Positions 15,981 through 23,792 of a stretch of 45,643 nucleotides of DNA are shown piece by piece. Origin of the DNA: Verrucomicrobiota bacterium (lineage in GTDB: Bacteria > Verrucomicrobiota > Verrucomicrobiia > Opitutales > Opitutaceae); contig JANYJB010000069.1 in the NCBI GenBank assembly GCA_025361935.1, positions 1 to 45,643 of the forward strand, written 5' to 3'. A program made the translations under genes and the position numbers. Numbering within the stretch: position 1 is the first letter of the stretch; the number at the start of each line of letters is the position of its first letter. The notes below the pieces were generated by a model. The model was not told the DNA's origin and made no database searches. It saw only the letters and a program-made list of their open reading frames with translations.

Positions 15981-16591
15981 TGAACGGAGCCAACAAAGTC
16001 TGGGACGCGGCCGAGGCGTTTCGCCGGCAATACCTCGCCCAAGCGGGCGGCGTGCTCCCCGTGGACGTGTTTTCCGTCGTGGAGCTGCAACTGCGACTCG
16101 ACGTGATCCCCTTCGATGACCTGCTGGCCAAATACCGCATCGACGCGGCGCTCACCCAGGATTTCACCGGCATCTACGTGGATGCCGAAAGCTACGTGTT
16201 CTGGGAAAAAGGCCCGGTATGGAAACAGAATCGCCTGCGCTTCACGGTGGCCCACGAACTCGGCCACTGGGCGCTGCACCGCGACTACGCAGACAAGGTG
16301 AAGTTCTCCTCGTTCGACCACTTCGCCCGCCACTTTAAGGGCGAAGACCCTGCGCGCTACTGGCTGGAACAGGAGGCCAACGAATTTGCCGGACGACTGT
16401 TGATCCCCGTCGAACGCCTGCGGGAGTTGTTCGACCAGTTCGCCAAGCAAATCGGCGCGATCATGCCCAACTGGCTCCGCTCGGAAGACCTTCGCTTCAA
16501 ATTCGCCGAACAAGTCGCCCCTAAATTCGGCGTCCACACGCAATCGGTGCTCACGCGGCTGGATCGCGAGAGCTTGTGGCCCGCGCCCTGA
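15980..16591 (+). CDS. ImmA/IrrE-family metallopeptidase
   Basis: A 203-residue protein with the zinc-peptidase motif H92-E93-L-G-H96 in FTVAHELGHWALH and the downstream third-ligand motif WLEQEANEFAGRLLIP (Glu near 132). Family members cleave partner repressors, as ImmA does ImmR, or control DNA damage responses, as in Deinococcus. Start ATG 15980 overlaps the stop of the XRE gene by one base. The partner is almost certainly that XRE protein. No toxin other than the peptidase is visible nearby. Confidence 0.88.
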   Translation: MNGANKVWDAAEAFRRQYLAQAGGVLPVDVFSVVELQLRLDVIPFDDLLAKYRIDAALTQDFTGIYVDAESYVFWEKGPVWKQNRLRFTVAHELGHWALHRDYADKVKFSSFDHFARHFKGEDPARYWLEQEANEFAGRLLIPVERLRELFDQFAKQIGAIMPNWLRSEDLRFKFAEQVAPKFGVHTQSVLTRLDRESLWPAP

Positions 16592-16595
16592 GCCC

Positions 16596-16718
16596 TATGC
16601 CCGCTGCGCTTGGGTTCACACCTACCACGAGACAGGCCGGTCCATCGCCGATCACCTAATCGAAAACGGCCACGCCGTGGTGAAGCGCGCCTGGGAATTC
16701 GCCGACTGGGGTGAATGA
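16596..16718 (+). pseudogene. Possible remnant of a thermonuclease-like C-terminus
   Basis: An in-frame stretch without start codon, ending in TGA at 16716, reads YARCAWVHTYHETGRSIADH, LIENGHAVVKRAWEFADWGE. The spacing of A-W-V, G-R-S, L-I-E-x-G-H-A resembles the C-terminal end of staphylococcal-nuclease-like domains. No N-terminal part is present. Could be chance; low confidence. Confidence 0.3.
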
Positions 16719-16729
16719 ATCCGCCCCCC

Positions 16730-16858
16730 GGCGGCATCAGCCGCCCCTCCGCTTAACCGTGGAGGCCACGTGCCCCGCTGCTGCGGGGTTGGCCGAAACC
16801 GCTCCCACCGAATCGCCACCTTCGGCGATTCTATTCGCGGTCAAACCCTCCGATTCCG
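16730..16858. repeat. Structured repeat element, copy B
   Basis: Second copy of the element at 4449-4565. Hairpin I GGCGGC-ATCA-GCCGCC (16730-16745). CCTCC/GGAGG can pair around CTTAA (16746-16766). Hairpin III is extended: GGCCA...TGGCC (16764-16794) with an inner CCCCGC-TGCT-GCGGGG. ACCGC (16798-16802) pairs with GCGGT (16837-16841) around hairpin IV GAATCGCC-ACCTTC-GGCGATTC (16810-16831). The element ends 14 bases beyond the stop of the minus-strand dehydrogenase gene, the same distance as in copy A. Confidence 0.7.
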
Positions 16859-16872
16859 CCGCCCGACACCGC

Positions 16873-17697
16873 TCACCCGATCAGCTTGATCAGCGCGGAA
16901 AAATCCTCGTCGCCCATGCCCGCGCGGTCGGCGGCGGCCAGGCGGTCGCGCACCGTGTCGAGCACGGGAAAATCTTCGCAGCCGTTGATGCCCGAGGCCA
17001 GGCGCATGTCCTTCAACATGTGCTTCACCGAAAACTGCGGCGCGAAATCGCCCGCACGGAGCTTCGGCTCCTTGAGCTTCACCAGGCCGGAGTGACCGAC
17101 ATTCCTGCCCAGTGCGCCGAAAAACACGTCGTCGGAAATTCCCGCGCGCCGTGCCAGCACGAGCGCCTCGGACAGCGCCTGCATCTGCACCGCGAGGTTG
17201 AGATTCATCGCCAGCTTGAGCGTGGTCGCCTGCACGTGGGTGCCGATGTGCAGCCGCGCCTGCGAAATCAGCGAGAGCAGCGGCTCCAGCTCGGCGACAA
17301 GCGGGGCGTCTCCGCCCAGGTAAAACACACTCTGCTTCTGCTCCGCCGCGGGCTTGCTGCCGGTAAACGGGGCTTCGAGATAACGCGCACCGGTGGCGAT
17401 CACCGCCGCCCGAAATTCTTCGCTGCTCTTCGGGTCGATCGTGCTGGACTGCACTACGATCTTGTCCGCCCCCAGCACGGGAAGGATGCGCACGATCAAC
17501 GCCCGCACGGCCGGCGGATCAGCGACGACGATCTGCATGACATCGGCCGCCGTGGCGACCGCCTCGGGCGAGGTTTTCCATTGTGGGAAATCCGGCTGCG
17601 GGGTGCGATTCCACGCGCCCGCCAGCACGCCGGCGGCCTCGTAATGCCGCGCCCAAACTCCGCCAATGATCCCCAGACCGATGACACCGATTTTCAT
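16873..17697 (-). CDS. 3-hydroxyisobutyrate dehydrogenase-like NAD(P)-binding protein
   Basis: Beta-hydroxyacid dehydrogenase family member, cytoplasmic. N-terminal Rossmann fold with IGVIGLGIIGG (residues 3-13), the substrate motif around EAPFTGSKPAAEQ (about 125-137), and the C-terminal helical domain with the catalytic Lys region TLKLAMNLNL (about 170-180). The 274-residue length is normal. Start ATG 17697 (MKIGVIG) fits the family. The exact substrate (3-hydroxyisobutyrate, tartronate semialdehyde, glyoxylate or other) cannot be read from the sequence. Downstream lies structured element B; upstream a long inverted repeat separates it from the MTA phosphorylase gene. Confidence 0.87.
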   Translation of the reverse strand: MKIGVIGLGIIGGVWARHYEAAGVLAGAWNRTPQPDFPQWKTSPEAVATAADVMQIVVADPPAVRALIVRILPVLGADKIVVQSSTIDPKSSEEFRAAVIATGARYLEAPFTGSKPAAEQKQSVFYLGGDAPLVAELEPLLSLISQARLHIGTHVQATTLKLAMNLNLAVQMQALSEALVLARRAGISDDVFFGALGRNVGHSGLVKLKEPKLRAGDFAPQFSVKHMLKDMRLASGINGCEDFPVLDTVRDRLAAADRAGMGDEDFSALIKLIG

Positions 17698-17701
17698 AGA
17701 A

Positions 17702-17791
17702 TTGCCCACGGAATACACGGATCACACGGAAGTAAAACCCCTGATCGAAGTTTTCCGAACTTTCCGTGTGTTCGGTGTGTTCCGTGGGCAA
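17702..17791. repeat. Inverted repeat of CACGGA words
   Basis: Arms 17702-17732 and 17761-17791 are complementary at all but about four to five of 31 positions: TTGCCCACGGAA outermost, then ACAC and CACACGGAA inside. It lies between two minus-strand genes and is related in word content (ACACGGAT) to 33809-33862. Confidence 0.75.
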
Positions 17792-17799
17792 CCCTCAGC

Positions 17800-18498
17800 T
17801 CATTCCAAAATCTCCAGCAGCCGCACAAAAAGCCGGTCCACCTTCGCTTGGTTGGATTTTACGAGGTCTTTAAATTTCGCGAAATCAATCTCCGTGCCTT
17901 CGAGGCCGTTCGCATAGTTGTCCACGATGGCGAGGCTGTTGTAGCGCAGGCCGAGTTCGCGGCACAGATCCGCCTCGTGCGCGGCGGTCATGCCCACGAC
18001 GTCGCCCCAGTCCTTGATGATGCGGATCTCGGCCTTGGTCTCGAAACGAGGCCCGCGTGTCTGCACATAGATTTTTCCCGTGTGAACCGTGAACTCCGGC
18101 GCGAGCGCGGCGACGATCCTAGGGATGAGGGTGTTGTCGATGCCCGGCGCGCCGCCTTTCAACTCGTCGTCGAAAAACGTGGCCGGTCCCTGCTGCAAGC
18201 CCACGTAGTCGGCGCACGACACCAGCGTGCCCGGCGGCAGTCCGGGCTTGAGCGAGCCGACGGAGTTGAGCGACACCACGTCTTGAAACCCCAGATCGGC
18301 GAGTGCGCGGAGGTTGGCCCGGTGGTTGATCATGTGCGGCGGCAGCGGTGCGCCGGGGCCGTGACGGTTGAGCAGCACGTGGTCGCCGTGTGACTTGAAG
18401 GTGACGGCGCCGTGTTTTGTCTCGACGCTGCGCACTGTCCACCCTGAGAACTGCGTCGAATTGACGATGCTTGTGCCACTGATGAACGCCACTTTCAT
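17800..18498 (-). CDS. mtnP: S-methyl-5'-thioadenosine phosphorylase family protein
   Basis: Purine nucleoside phosphorylase-type enzyme that cleaves 5'-methylthioadenosine (or methylthioinosine) with phosphate in methionine salvage. Family motifs: RHGPGAPLPPHMINHRAN (about residues 45-62), SVGSLKPG (about 80), GPRFETKAE (about 148-156) and VGMTAAHEADLCRELG (about 166-181). Length 232 is slightly short for MTAP but fits the bacterial/archaeal relatives; the substrate adenine/hypoxanthine preference is not decided. Its ATG is immediately back to back with the ATG of a plus-strand frame (CATATG), see findings. Confidence 0.85.
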   Translation of the reverse strand: MKVAFISGTSIVNSTQFSGWTVRSVETKHGAVTFKSHGDHVLLNRHGPGAPLPPHMINHRANLRALADLGFQDVVSLNSVGSLKPGLPPGTLVSCADYVGLQQGPATFFDDELKGGAPGIDNTLIPRIVAALAPEFTVHTGKIYVQTRGPRFETKAEIRIIKDWGDVVGMTAAHEADLCRELGLRYNSLAIVDNYANGLEGTEIDFAKFKDLVKSNQAKVDRLFVRLLEILE

Positions 18499-19302
18499 AT
18501 GCCGCGACTAACAGACTGCGCCGCCTGCGTGACAACGCGAAACCTTCGGGCGCGCACCGCCATTTTGACGGCGCTAGCCTGCGCGGCCTTGTTTGAGGCG
18601 GGTTGTTCCACCCCCGGCCCCAACCACACTTACGTCGCCGCTACGGGCGAAGCGCCCATCCTCGACGTATCGGATGGCGCACCTGCCGCGACCGTTCCCA
18701 GCTATCTATTTTCAGTCAACGAACTCTACGGCATCGCCTACGATCCGTTCACCGACCACCTCTTCCTGCGCACGGTGCCGGGCAACTTCATTCGCGTGAT
18801 CGACCGTCCCGCCCGCGCCATCAAATACGATTTCACCGCCGAGGGCCTGCCCGCCAAGCCAGGCGGCGATCTGGCGATCCGCTCCCGCGACCGGCATTTG
18901 TTTTTTATTCACCCCGACGCCCCGGTGCTCGTTGAGACGACTCTTCGGGGCAAACACATCCGCGACATCAAACTAGAAAGCCTTTACGAGCCGCCTGCCG
19001 GCGTCGCCTACGACCAGAAGCTCGACCGCTTTTTAATCCTCACCGGCGGCGATCGGAGCAAGGTCACCAGCTACTCCCTCGCCGGCAAACGCCTCGGCGC
19101 CGTCGGCCTCGACCGCAACGTCCTGCTCACCTCCCTCGCCTTCGATTCGGTCGCCCGCGAATTCTACGTTCCTCTGCACGACGAGTCCGCCATCGGCGTG
19201 TTCAACCTCAAAGGTAACTTCCTCCGCGCCGTCCCCGTGCCCGCCACGCAAAAACGCGACTGCGTCGATGTCGGCCCACGCTCTCTGATACGTGTTTTCT
19301 GA
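18499..19302 (+). CDS. Putative lipoprotein, beta-propeller-like
   Basis: A 267-residue protein with a signal peptide ending in a lipobox ALFEAGC (Cys about residue 36 from this start) and a body of repeated beta segments with YGIAYDPFTDHLFLRT, AGVAYDQKLDRFLILTGG and TSLAFDSVAREFYVPL, each about 60-80 residues apart, as in beta-propeller proteins. It is probably anchored in the outer or inner membrane. The annotated ATG 18499 touches the ATG of the divergent gene; GTG 18529 or TTG 18564 would give a shorter, more typical signal peptide and leave room for a promoter. Function unknown. Confidence 0.72.
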   Translation: MPRLTDCAACVTTRNLRARTAILTALACAALFEAGCSTPGPNHTYVAATGEAPILDVSDGAPAATVPSYLFSVNELYGIAYDPFTDHLFLRTVPGNFIRVIDRPARAIKYDFTAEGLPAKPGGDLAIRSRDRHLFFIHPDAPVLVETTLRGKHIRDIKLESLYEPPAGVAYDQKLDRFLILTGGDRSKVTSYSLAGKRLGAVGLDRNVLLTSLAFDSVAREFYVPLHDESAIGVFNLKGNFLRAVPVPATQKRDCVDVGPRSLIRVF

Positions 19303-19380
19303 GCCTGTCCTCCGTGTCGCCCCGCCGCGCTGACGGCTTGTCAAAGCCCCCCGCGCGACCCTAACTCGTCCCTTCCCCGC

Positions 19381-20118
19381 ATGTCATCCGCCTCCATTCC
19401 CGCCCACGTCGCCATCATCATGGATGGCAACGGTCGCTGGGCCAAACAACGCGGCCTGCCCCGCATCGAGGGGCACCGGCGCGGCGTCGAGACCGTCCGC
19501 ACCGTCATCAAGGCCGGCCGCGAACTCGGCATTCGTTACATCACCCTCTACGCCTTCTCGGTCGAAAACTGGAAACGTCCGCAGGACGAGGTCGGCGCGC
19601 TCATGGGCCTGCTCGAATATTTTCTCAAGCGCGAGCTGGCCAACCTCGTGAAGGACAAGGTCCGCCTGCTCACCATCGGCCGCATCCACGAGATGCCCGA
19701 CAACGTGCGCACCCTCATGCAAAACGCCGTCGAGGCCACCGCCGGTTTCTCCGACCTCACCCTCGTGCTCGCGCTCAACTACGGCTCCCGCACCGAGGTC
19801 GTGGACGCCGCGCGCGCCTACGCCCAGGCCGTCGCCGCCGGTGAAGTTAAACTCAACGACACGTCGTGGGAATCCTTCAGCCGTCATCTCTACACCGCCG
19901 ACATTCCCGACCCCGATCTCGTCATCCGCACCTCGGGCGAGATGCGCATCAGCAACTTCCTCCTCATGCAGGCCGCCTACGCCGAGTTTATTTTCACGCC
20001 GGTCTTCTGGCCCGACTTCACCAAAGCCGACCTCGCCGCCGCCGTGGAAACCTACGCCAAGCGCGAACGCCGTTTCGGCCAGACCAGCGACCAGCTCAAA
20101 CCCGCTCCAACGCGCTAA
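19381..20118 (+). CDS. uppS: Undecaprenyl diphosphate synthase
   Basis: Cis-prenyltransferase that extends farnesyl diphosphate with isopentenyl diphosphate to the C55 carrier lipid for wall synthesis. Signature HVAIIMDGNGRWAKQRGLPR carries catalytic Asp15; GHRRGVETVR and the C-terminal DPDLVIRTSGEMRISNFLLMQ complete the conserved set. Length 245 is typical. It starts uppS-cdsA-dxr-rseP, a widely conserved order, and the next gene begins 6 bases after its stop. Confidence 0.95.
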   Translation: MSSASIPAHVAIIMDGNGRWAKQRGLPRIEGHRRGVETVRTVIKAGRELGIRYITLYAFSVENWKRPQDEVGALMGLLEYFLKRELANLVKDKVRLLTIGRIHEMPDNVRTLMQNAVEATAGFSDLTLVLALNYGSRTEVVDAARAYAQAVAAGEVKLNDTSWESFSRHLYTADIPDPDLVIRTSGEMRISNFLLMQAAYAEFIFTPVFWPDFTKADLAAAVETYAKRERRFGQTSDQLKPAPTR

Positions 20119-20124
20119 ATTCCC

Positions 20125-20943
20125 GTGGGCAAACGCATCTTCAGCACCGTTCTCCTGTGGCTCGTTATCTTCGCCACGATGTATTTCTTCGGCGCGCGGG
20201 GCGGCATCGTCCTAGCGGTGCTTGTCGGCACGCTCACCCTGCGCGAACTCTACCAGATGGTCCGCCTGATGGGCCACGAACCGTTTGATCGCCTCGGCAT
20301 GTTGTTCGGCGCGGCCATCATGCTCGCTCCGGTCGCGCAAATCCACCTGGTCACGCCCGAAACCATCCTCGCCGTGTCCGCCGTGGTGTTCGCCATCCGC
20401 ATCGTCGGCGAGCGCAACCCCGAGAACCGCGTCGAATCCCTGGTCTGGACTCTGGCCGGCCTCGTTTACGTGCCGTTCATGCTCCAGTTTCTCGTGCGCA
20501 TCCTCCTGCTCGCCGGGCCGCACGCCAACACCGGCCTCGTGCTCGTCCTCTGGCTCATCGCCGTCTCGAAGTTCTGCGACGTGGGAGCCCTGCTCTCCGG
20601 CATGGCCTTCGGCAAACACAAGATGGCCCCCGTCATCAGCCCCAAGAAAACGTGGGAAGGCGCCGTCGGCGGCGTGCTCACTTCCGCCGCGCTGGGTGCC
20701 GCCATCGCGTGGTTCTGCCGCGATTACCTGCCCGCCACTTTCACGCCGTTGCTCGCCGCCGCCGTGGCCGCGCCCATCGCCGTTCTCGGCATCGTGTCGG
20801 ACCTCGTCGAATCGGTCATCAAGCGCCGCGCCAACACCAAGGACTCCGGCGCGACCATCCCCGGCATCGGCGGCGTGTTCGACCTTTCCGACAGCCTTAT
20901 CCTCACCGCCCCGGCGGGCTATCTGGTGTTCAGCCTCCTCTAA
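20125..20943 (+). CDS. cdsA: Phosphatidate cytidylyltransferase
   Basis: Integral membrane enzyme making CDP-diacylglycerol from phosphatidate and CTP, the branch point of phospholipid synthesis. Eight or so hydrophobic helices are visible over 272 residues. The CdsA signature region is SKFCDVGALLSG (about 149-160), then ISPKKTWEGAVGG (about 171-183) and DLVESVIKRRANTKDSG (about 229-245) with G-x-GG-FDLSDS. Start GTG 20125 is 6 bases after the uppS stop and gives the expected N-terminal helix. The downstream gap is a hexamer-based palindrome. Confidence 0.94.
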   Translation: MGKRIFSTVLLWLVIFATMYFFGARGGIVLAVLVGTLTLRELYQMVRLMGHEPFDRLGMLFGAAIMLAPVAQIHLVTPETILAVSAVVFAIRIVGERNPENRVESLVWTLAGLVYVPFMLQFLVRILLLAGPHANTGLVLVLWLIAVSKFCDVGALLSGMAFGKHKMAPVISPKKTWEGAVGGVLTSAALGAAIAWFCRDYLPATFTPLLAAAVAAPIAVLGIVSDLVESVIKRRANTKDSGATIPGIGGVFDLSDSLILTAPAGYLVFSLL

Positions 20944-20945
20944 AA

Positions 20946-21032
20946 ATCGTTCTCGTTCTCGTTCTCTTACTCATTCTCCTTCATCGAGAATAAGTCCAAG
21001 AGAACGAGAACGAGTAAGAGAACGAGAACGAT
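20946..21032. repeat. Inverted repeat of GTTCTC/GAGAAC hexamers
   Basis: Left arm 20946-20972 (ATCGTTCTCGTTCTC...) and right arm 21000-21032 (ending GAGAACGAGAACGAT) are complementary with one hexamer of length difference. The repeat fills the whole cdsA-dxr gap and its right end contains the first bases of the dxr ATG. Confidence 0.8.
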
Positions 21033-22224
21033 GACAGCCTCTATTAACCCCTCCTCCCGCAAACGCATCGTCCTGCTCGGGGCCACCGGCTCCATCGGCG
21101 AGAACACGCTGCGCGTCATCGCCGCGCACCCCGACAAACTCGAACTCGTCGGCATCGCCGCCCACTCGAATCACGCCCGCCTCGCCGAGATCGCCCGCGC
21201 CCACCCCGGCGTGCGCCACGTCGCCGTGTTCGACCACGTCGCCTTCGCCGCCGCCAAGTCCGCCCACGCCTTCCCCGCCGACGTCGCCCTCCACGGCGGC
21301 CTCGCCGGCCTCAACTTCCTCGCCCAGCTCCCCGAGGCCGACACCGTCCTCGTCGCCGTCGTCGGCACCGCCGGCCTCGAACCCGCGCTCGCCGCCCTCG
21401 CCTCCGGCAAAAACCTCGCCCTCGCCTCCAAGGAAATCCTCGTCCTCGCCGGCAAATTCGTCATGGCCGCCGCCCGCGCGAGCGGCGCGAAACTTCTTCC
21501 CGTGGACAGCGAGCACAACGCCGTTTTCCAGTGCATCCAGGGCCACCCTTCGTCCGATGTTTCCCGCATCGTCCTCACCGCCAGCGGCGGCGCCTTCCGC
21601 GACTGGCCGGCCGAAAAACTCGCCCGCGTGACCGTGGCCGACGCGCTCAAGCATCCCAACTGGTCGATGGGGCCGAAGATCACCGTCGATTCCGCCACGC
21701 TCGCCAACAAAGGCCTCGAACTCATCGAGGCGCAGTGCCTCTTCGGCCTCCGCGCCGACCAGTGCCACGCCGTCCTCCATCCGCAAAGCATCGTCCACGC
21801 CCTCGTCGAGTTCACCGACGGTGCCATGCTCGCCCAGCTTTGCCCGCCGTCGATGACGTTCCCCATTCAACACGCCTTGCTGCACCCCGCCCGCGCACCG
21901 GGTGTGGATGCTCCGCTCGATCTCACAAAACTTCTCTCGCTGGAGTTCCGCCCCGTGGACGAAGCCCGTTTTCCCATGCTCCGGCTCGCCCGCGAAGTGA
22001 TGCACGCCGGCGGTTCGTCTCCGGCCGCTTACAACGCCGCCAACGAGATCGCCGTCGCCGCCTTCCTTGCCGGACACATCCCCTTCCTTGCGATTCCTCA
22101 GGTGGTGGATAAAACTTTACAGACGCTCACTTCTTTTGAACCCGCCGACCTCGCCGCTGTCCTAGCCGTGGACGCAGAAGCCCGCCGCGTCGCCACCTCC
22201 TCTCTCCCGACCTTTCGCGTTTAA
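21031..22224 (+). CDS. dxr: 1-deoxy-D-xylulose 5-phosphate reductoisomerase
   Basis: Second enzyme of the MEP isoprenoid pathway, reducing and rearranging DXP to MEP with NADPH and a divalent metal. N-terminal nucleotide motif LLGATGSIGENTLRV (about residues 15-29); catalytic and metal-binding DSEHNAVFQ (about 155-163), ASGGAFRDW and HPNWSMGPKITVDSATLANKGLE are intact. Length 397 is normal. The ATG lies at the very end of a palindrome that fills the upstream gap, so the start region may be structured in mRNA. It works with ispG at 29763. Confidence 0.95.
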   Translation: MTASINPSSRKRIVLLGATGSIGENTLRVIAAHPDKLELVGIAAHSNHARLAEIARAHPGVRHVAVFDHVAFAAAKSAHAFPADVALHGGLAGLNFLAQLPEADTVLVAVVGTAGLEPALAALASGKNLALASKEILVLAGKFVMAAARASGAKLLPVDSEHNAVFQCIQGHPSSDVSRIVLTASGGAFRDWPAEKLARVTVADALKHPNWSMGPKITVDSATLANKGLELIEAQCLFGLRADQCHAVLHPQSIVHALVEFTDGAMLAQLCPPSMTFPIQHALLHPARAPGVDAPLDLTKLLSLEFRPVDEARFPMLRLAREVMHAGGSSPAAYNAANEIAVAAFLAGHIPFLAIPQVVDKTLQTLTSFEPADLAAVLAVDAEARRVATSSLPTFRV

Positions 22225-22248
22225 CCCGTCGCCTTCCTCCCGCCTCCC

Positions 22249-23688
22249 ATGGACCTCCTGCACACTCTCCTTTCCAACCTCTGGTCGGTCCTGCTCATCG
22301 TCATCTTTTTTGGCGGCTCGATCTTCGTCCACGAGTTGGGCCACTTCCTCGCCGCCCGCCGTCGCGGCATGGTGGTTGAGCGTTTCTCCATCGGCTTCGG
22401 CCCGAAGATTTTTTCGTGGCGCGGCAAGGACGGCGTCGAATACCGCATCTCCTGGCTTCCGCTCGGCGGCTACGTTGCCCTCCCCCAGCTCGCCGACATG
22501 CGCGGCATCGAGGGCGACAGCACGACCGACATCCAAAAACTTCCCCCGCCCAGCTACTCGACCAAGATGATCGTCTCCGTCGCCGGCGCGGTGTGTAACA
22601 TCATCTTCGCCTTCGTCCTAGCCTGCATCGTCTGGGGCGTCGGCCTGCCCACCACGAGCGACCAGACAACCACCCGCATCGGCTACATCGTCCCCGAGAT
22701 CAAACTCGCCGATGGCACCAAGGTCACCAGCCCCGCCGTCGAAGCCGGCCTGCGCATCAGCGACACCGTGCGCTCCATTGATGGACACGCGCTCAAAAAC
22801 TGGCAGGACCTCATGCAGTATCTCCTGACCGGCTCCGATCATGCAGCCGACGGCCGTCGCGAAGCCATCCTGACCATCGAGCGCGATGGCCAGACACAGG
22901 ACGTCACCGTCTACCCCCGTCTCTCCGGCGAGGACAAAATCCGCAAGGTCGGCATCTCCCCCGCCTACGAACTCATCGTGCAGGATCTCGACAAAACGGG
23001 CCTCGGCGCCACCGCCGGCTTCCAAGCCAACGACCGGCTCCTGTCCCTCGACGGCACCGTGGTTCTCAACGTCCAAACCTACATCGACCTTCTCGCCAAA
23101 GCTCCCGAGCAGCCCGTGCAAGCCCGCGTGAAACGCGGCGACGCCGTCGTGACGCTCACGATTCCCGCCCGCGCCGCCCTCAAGGACGCCTCCGACCTCG
23201 GCCTCGCCATCACCACCGACTCCAGCCTCATCTATCCCTCTCCGTTCGCCCAGATCGCCGACGACGTCAGCAAGACCTACAACACCTTCCTCAGCCTGCT
23301 CAACCCGCACTCCGACATCGGCCTCTCCAAACTCAGCGGCCCGGTCGGCATCGTGCGCGTTTTCCACCTGGCCTCGCAGGCCGACATCCGCCTCGTCCTC
23401 TGGTTCACGATCCTCATCAACGTCAACCTCGCCATCTTCAACCTCCTCCCCATCCCCGTGCTCGACGGCGGCCACATGCTCTTCGCCACCATCGCCAAAC
23501 TACGCGGACGCTCTCTGCCCCCGCAGTTCATCGCCACGACCCAGAGTGTCTTCATGGTGCTGCTGTTCTCGATGATGATCTACGTGAGCTATTTTGACAG
23601 CCGCCGCTGGATCCGTGACGACCGCGCCAGCAAAGCCGAAGCCCCCGCGCAGACGGCGACTCCTCCCGCGCCCGCCCGCGCCAAGTGA
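22249..23688 (+). CDS. rseP: Site-2 protease RseP family (M50)
   Basis: Intramembrane zinc metalloprotease that cleaves membrane-bound anti-sigma factors and signal peptide remnants. Zinc motif H28-E29-L-G-H32 in the first helix; a PDZ-containing periplasmic region with two domains (about residues 130-320); and the conserved NLLPIPVLDGGHM (about 398-410) supplying the third ligand. Length 479 is normal for the two-PDZ form. It ends the uppS-cdsA-dxr unit, 24 bases after dxr. A hairpin follows. Confidence 0.94.
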   Translation: MDLLHTLLSNLWSVLLIVIFFGGSIFVHELGHFLAARRRGMVVERFSIGFGPKIFSWRGKDGVEYRISWLPLGGYVALPQLADMRGIEGDSTTDIQKLPPPSYSTKMIVSVAGAVCNIIFAFVLACIVWGVGLPTTSDQTTTRIGYIVPEIKLADGTKVTSPAVEAGLRISDTVRSIDGHALKNWQDLMQYLLTGSDHAADGRREAILTIERDGQTQDVTVYPRLSGEDKIRKVGISPAYELIVQDLDKTGLGATAGFQANDRLLSLDGTVVLNVQTYIDLLAKAPEQPVQARVKRGDAVVTLTIPARAALKDASDLGLAITTDSSLIYPSPFAQIADDVSKTYNTFLSLLNPHSDIGLSKLSGPVGIVRVFHLASQADIRLVLWFTILINVNLAIFNLLPIPVLDGGHMLFATIAKLRGRSLPPQFIATTQSVFMVLLFSMMIYVSYFDSRRWIRDDRASKAEAPAQTATPPAPARAK

Positions 23689-23726
23689 TGCTCCGCTCAT
23701 TCGCAGAAAGTATTCCCGATGCCGAA

Positions 23727-23762
23727 AACAAAAGGCGTCCTTCTCGCGGGACGGCTTTTGTT
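23727..23762. terminator. Bidirectional terminator between rseP and RND operon
   Basis: AACAAAAG-G-CGTCC pairs with GGACG-G-CTTTTGTT around TTCTCGCG, with A- and T-tracts on the two sides. Placed between convergent rseP and the efflux operon, so it can serve both. Confidence 0.8.
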
Positions 23763-23792
23763 GTTTGGATTTCGCCATCAAAAGACGAGGCG

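Noticed and set aside
16711..18393. Long plus-strand frame of 560 codons
   Set aside because: It lies antisense to the dehydrogenase and MTA phosphorylase genes, is Arg/His-rich and has no family features; a GC-skew shadow.
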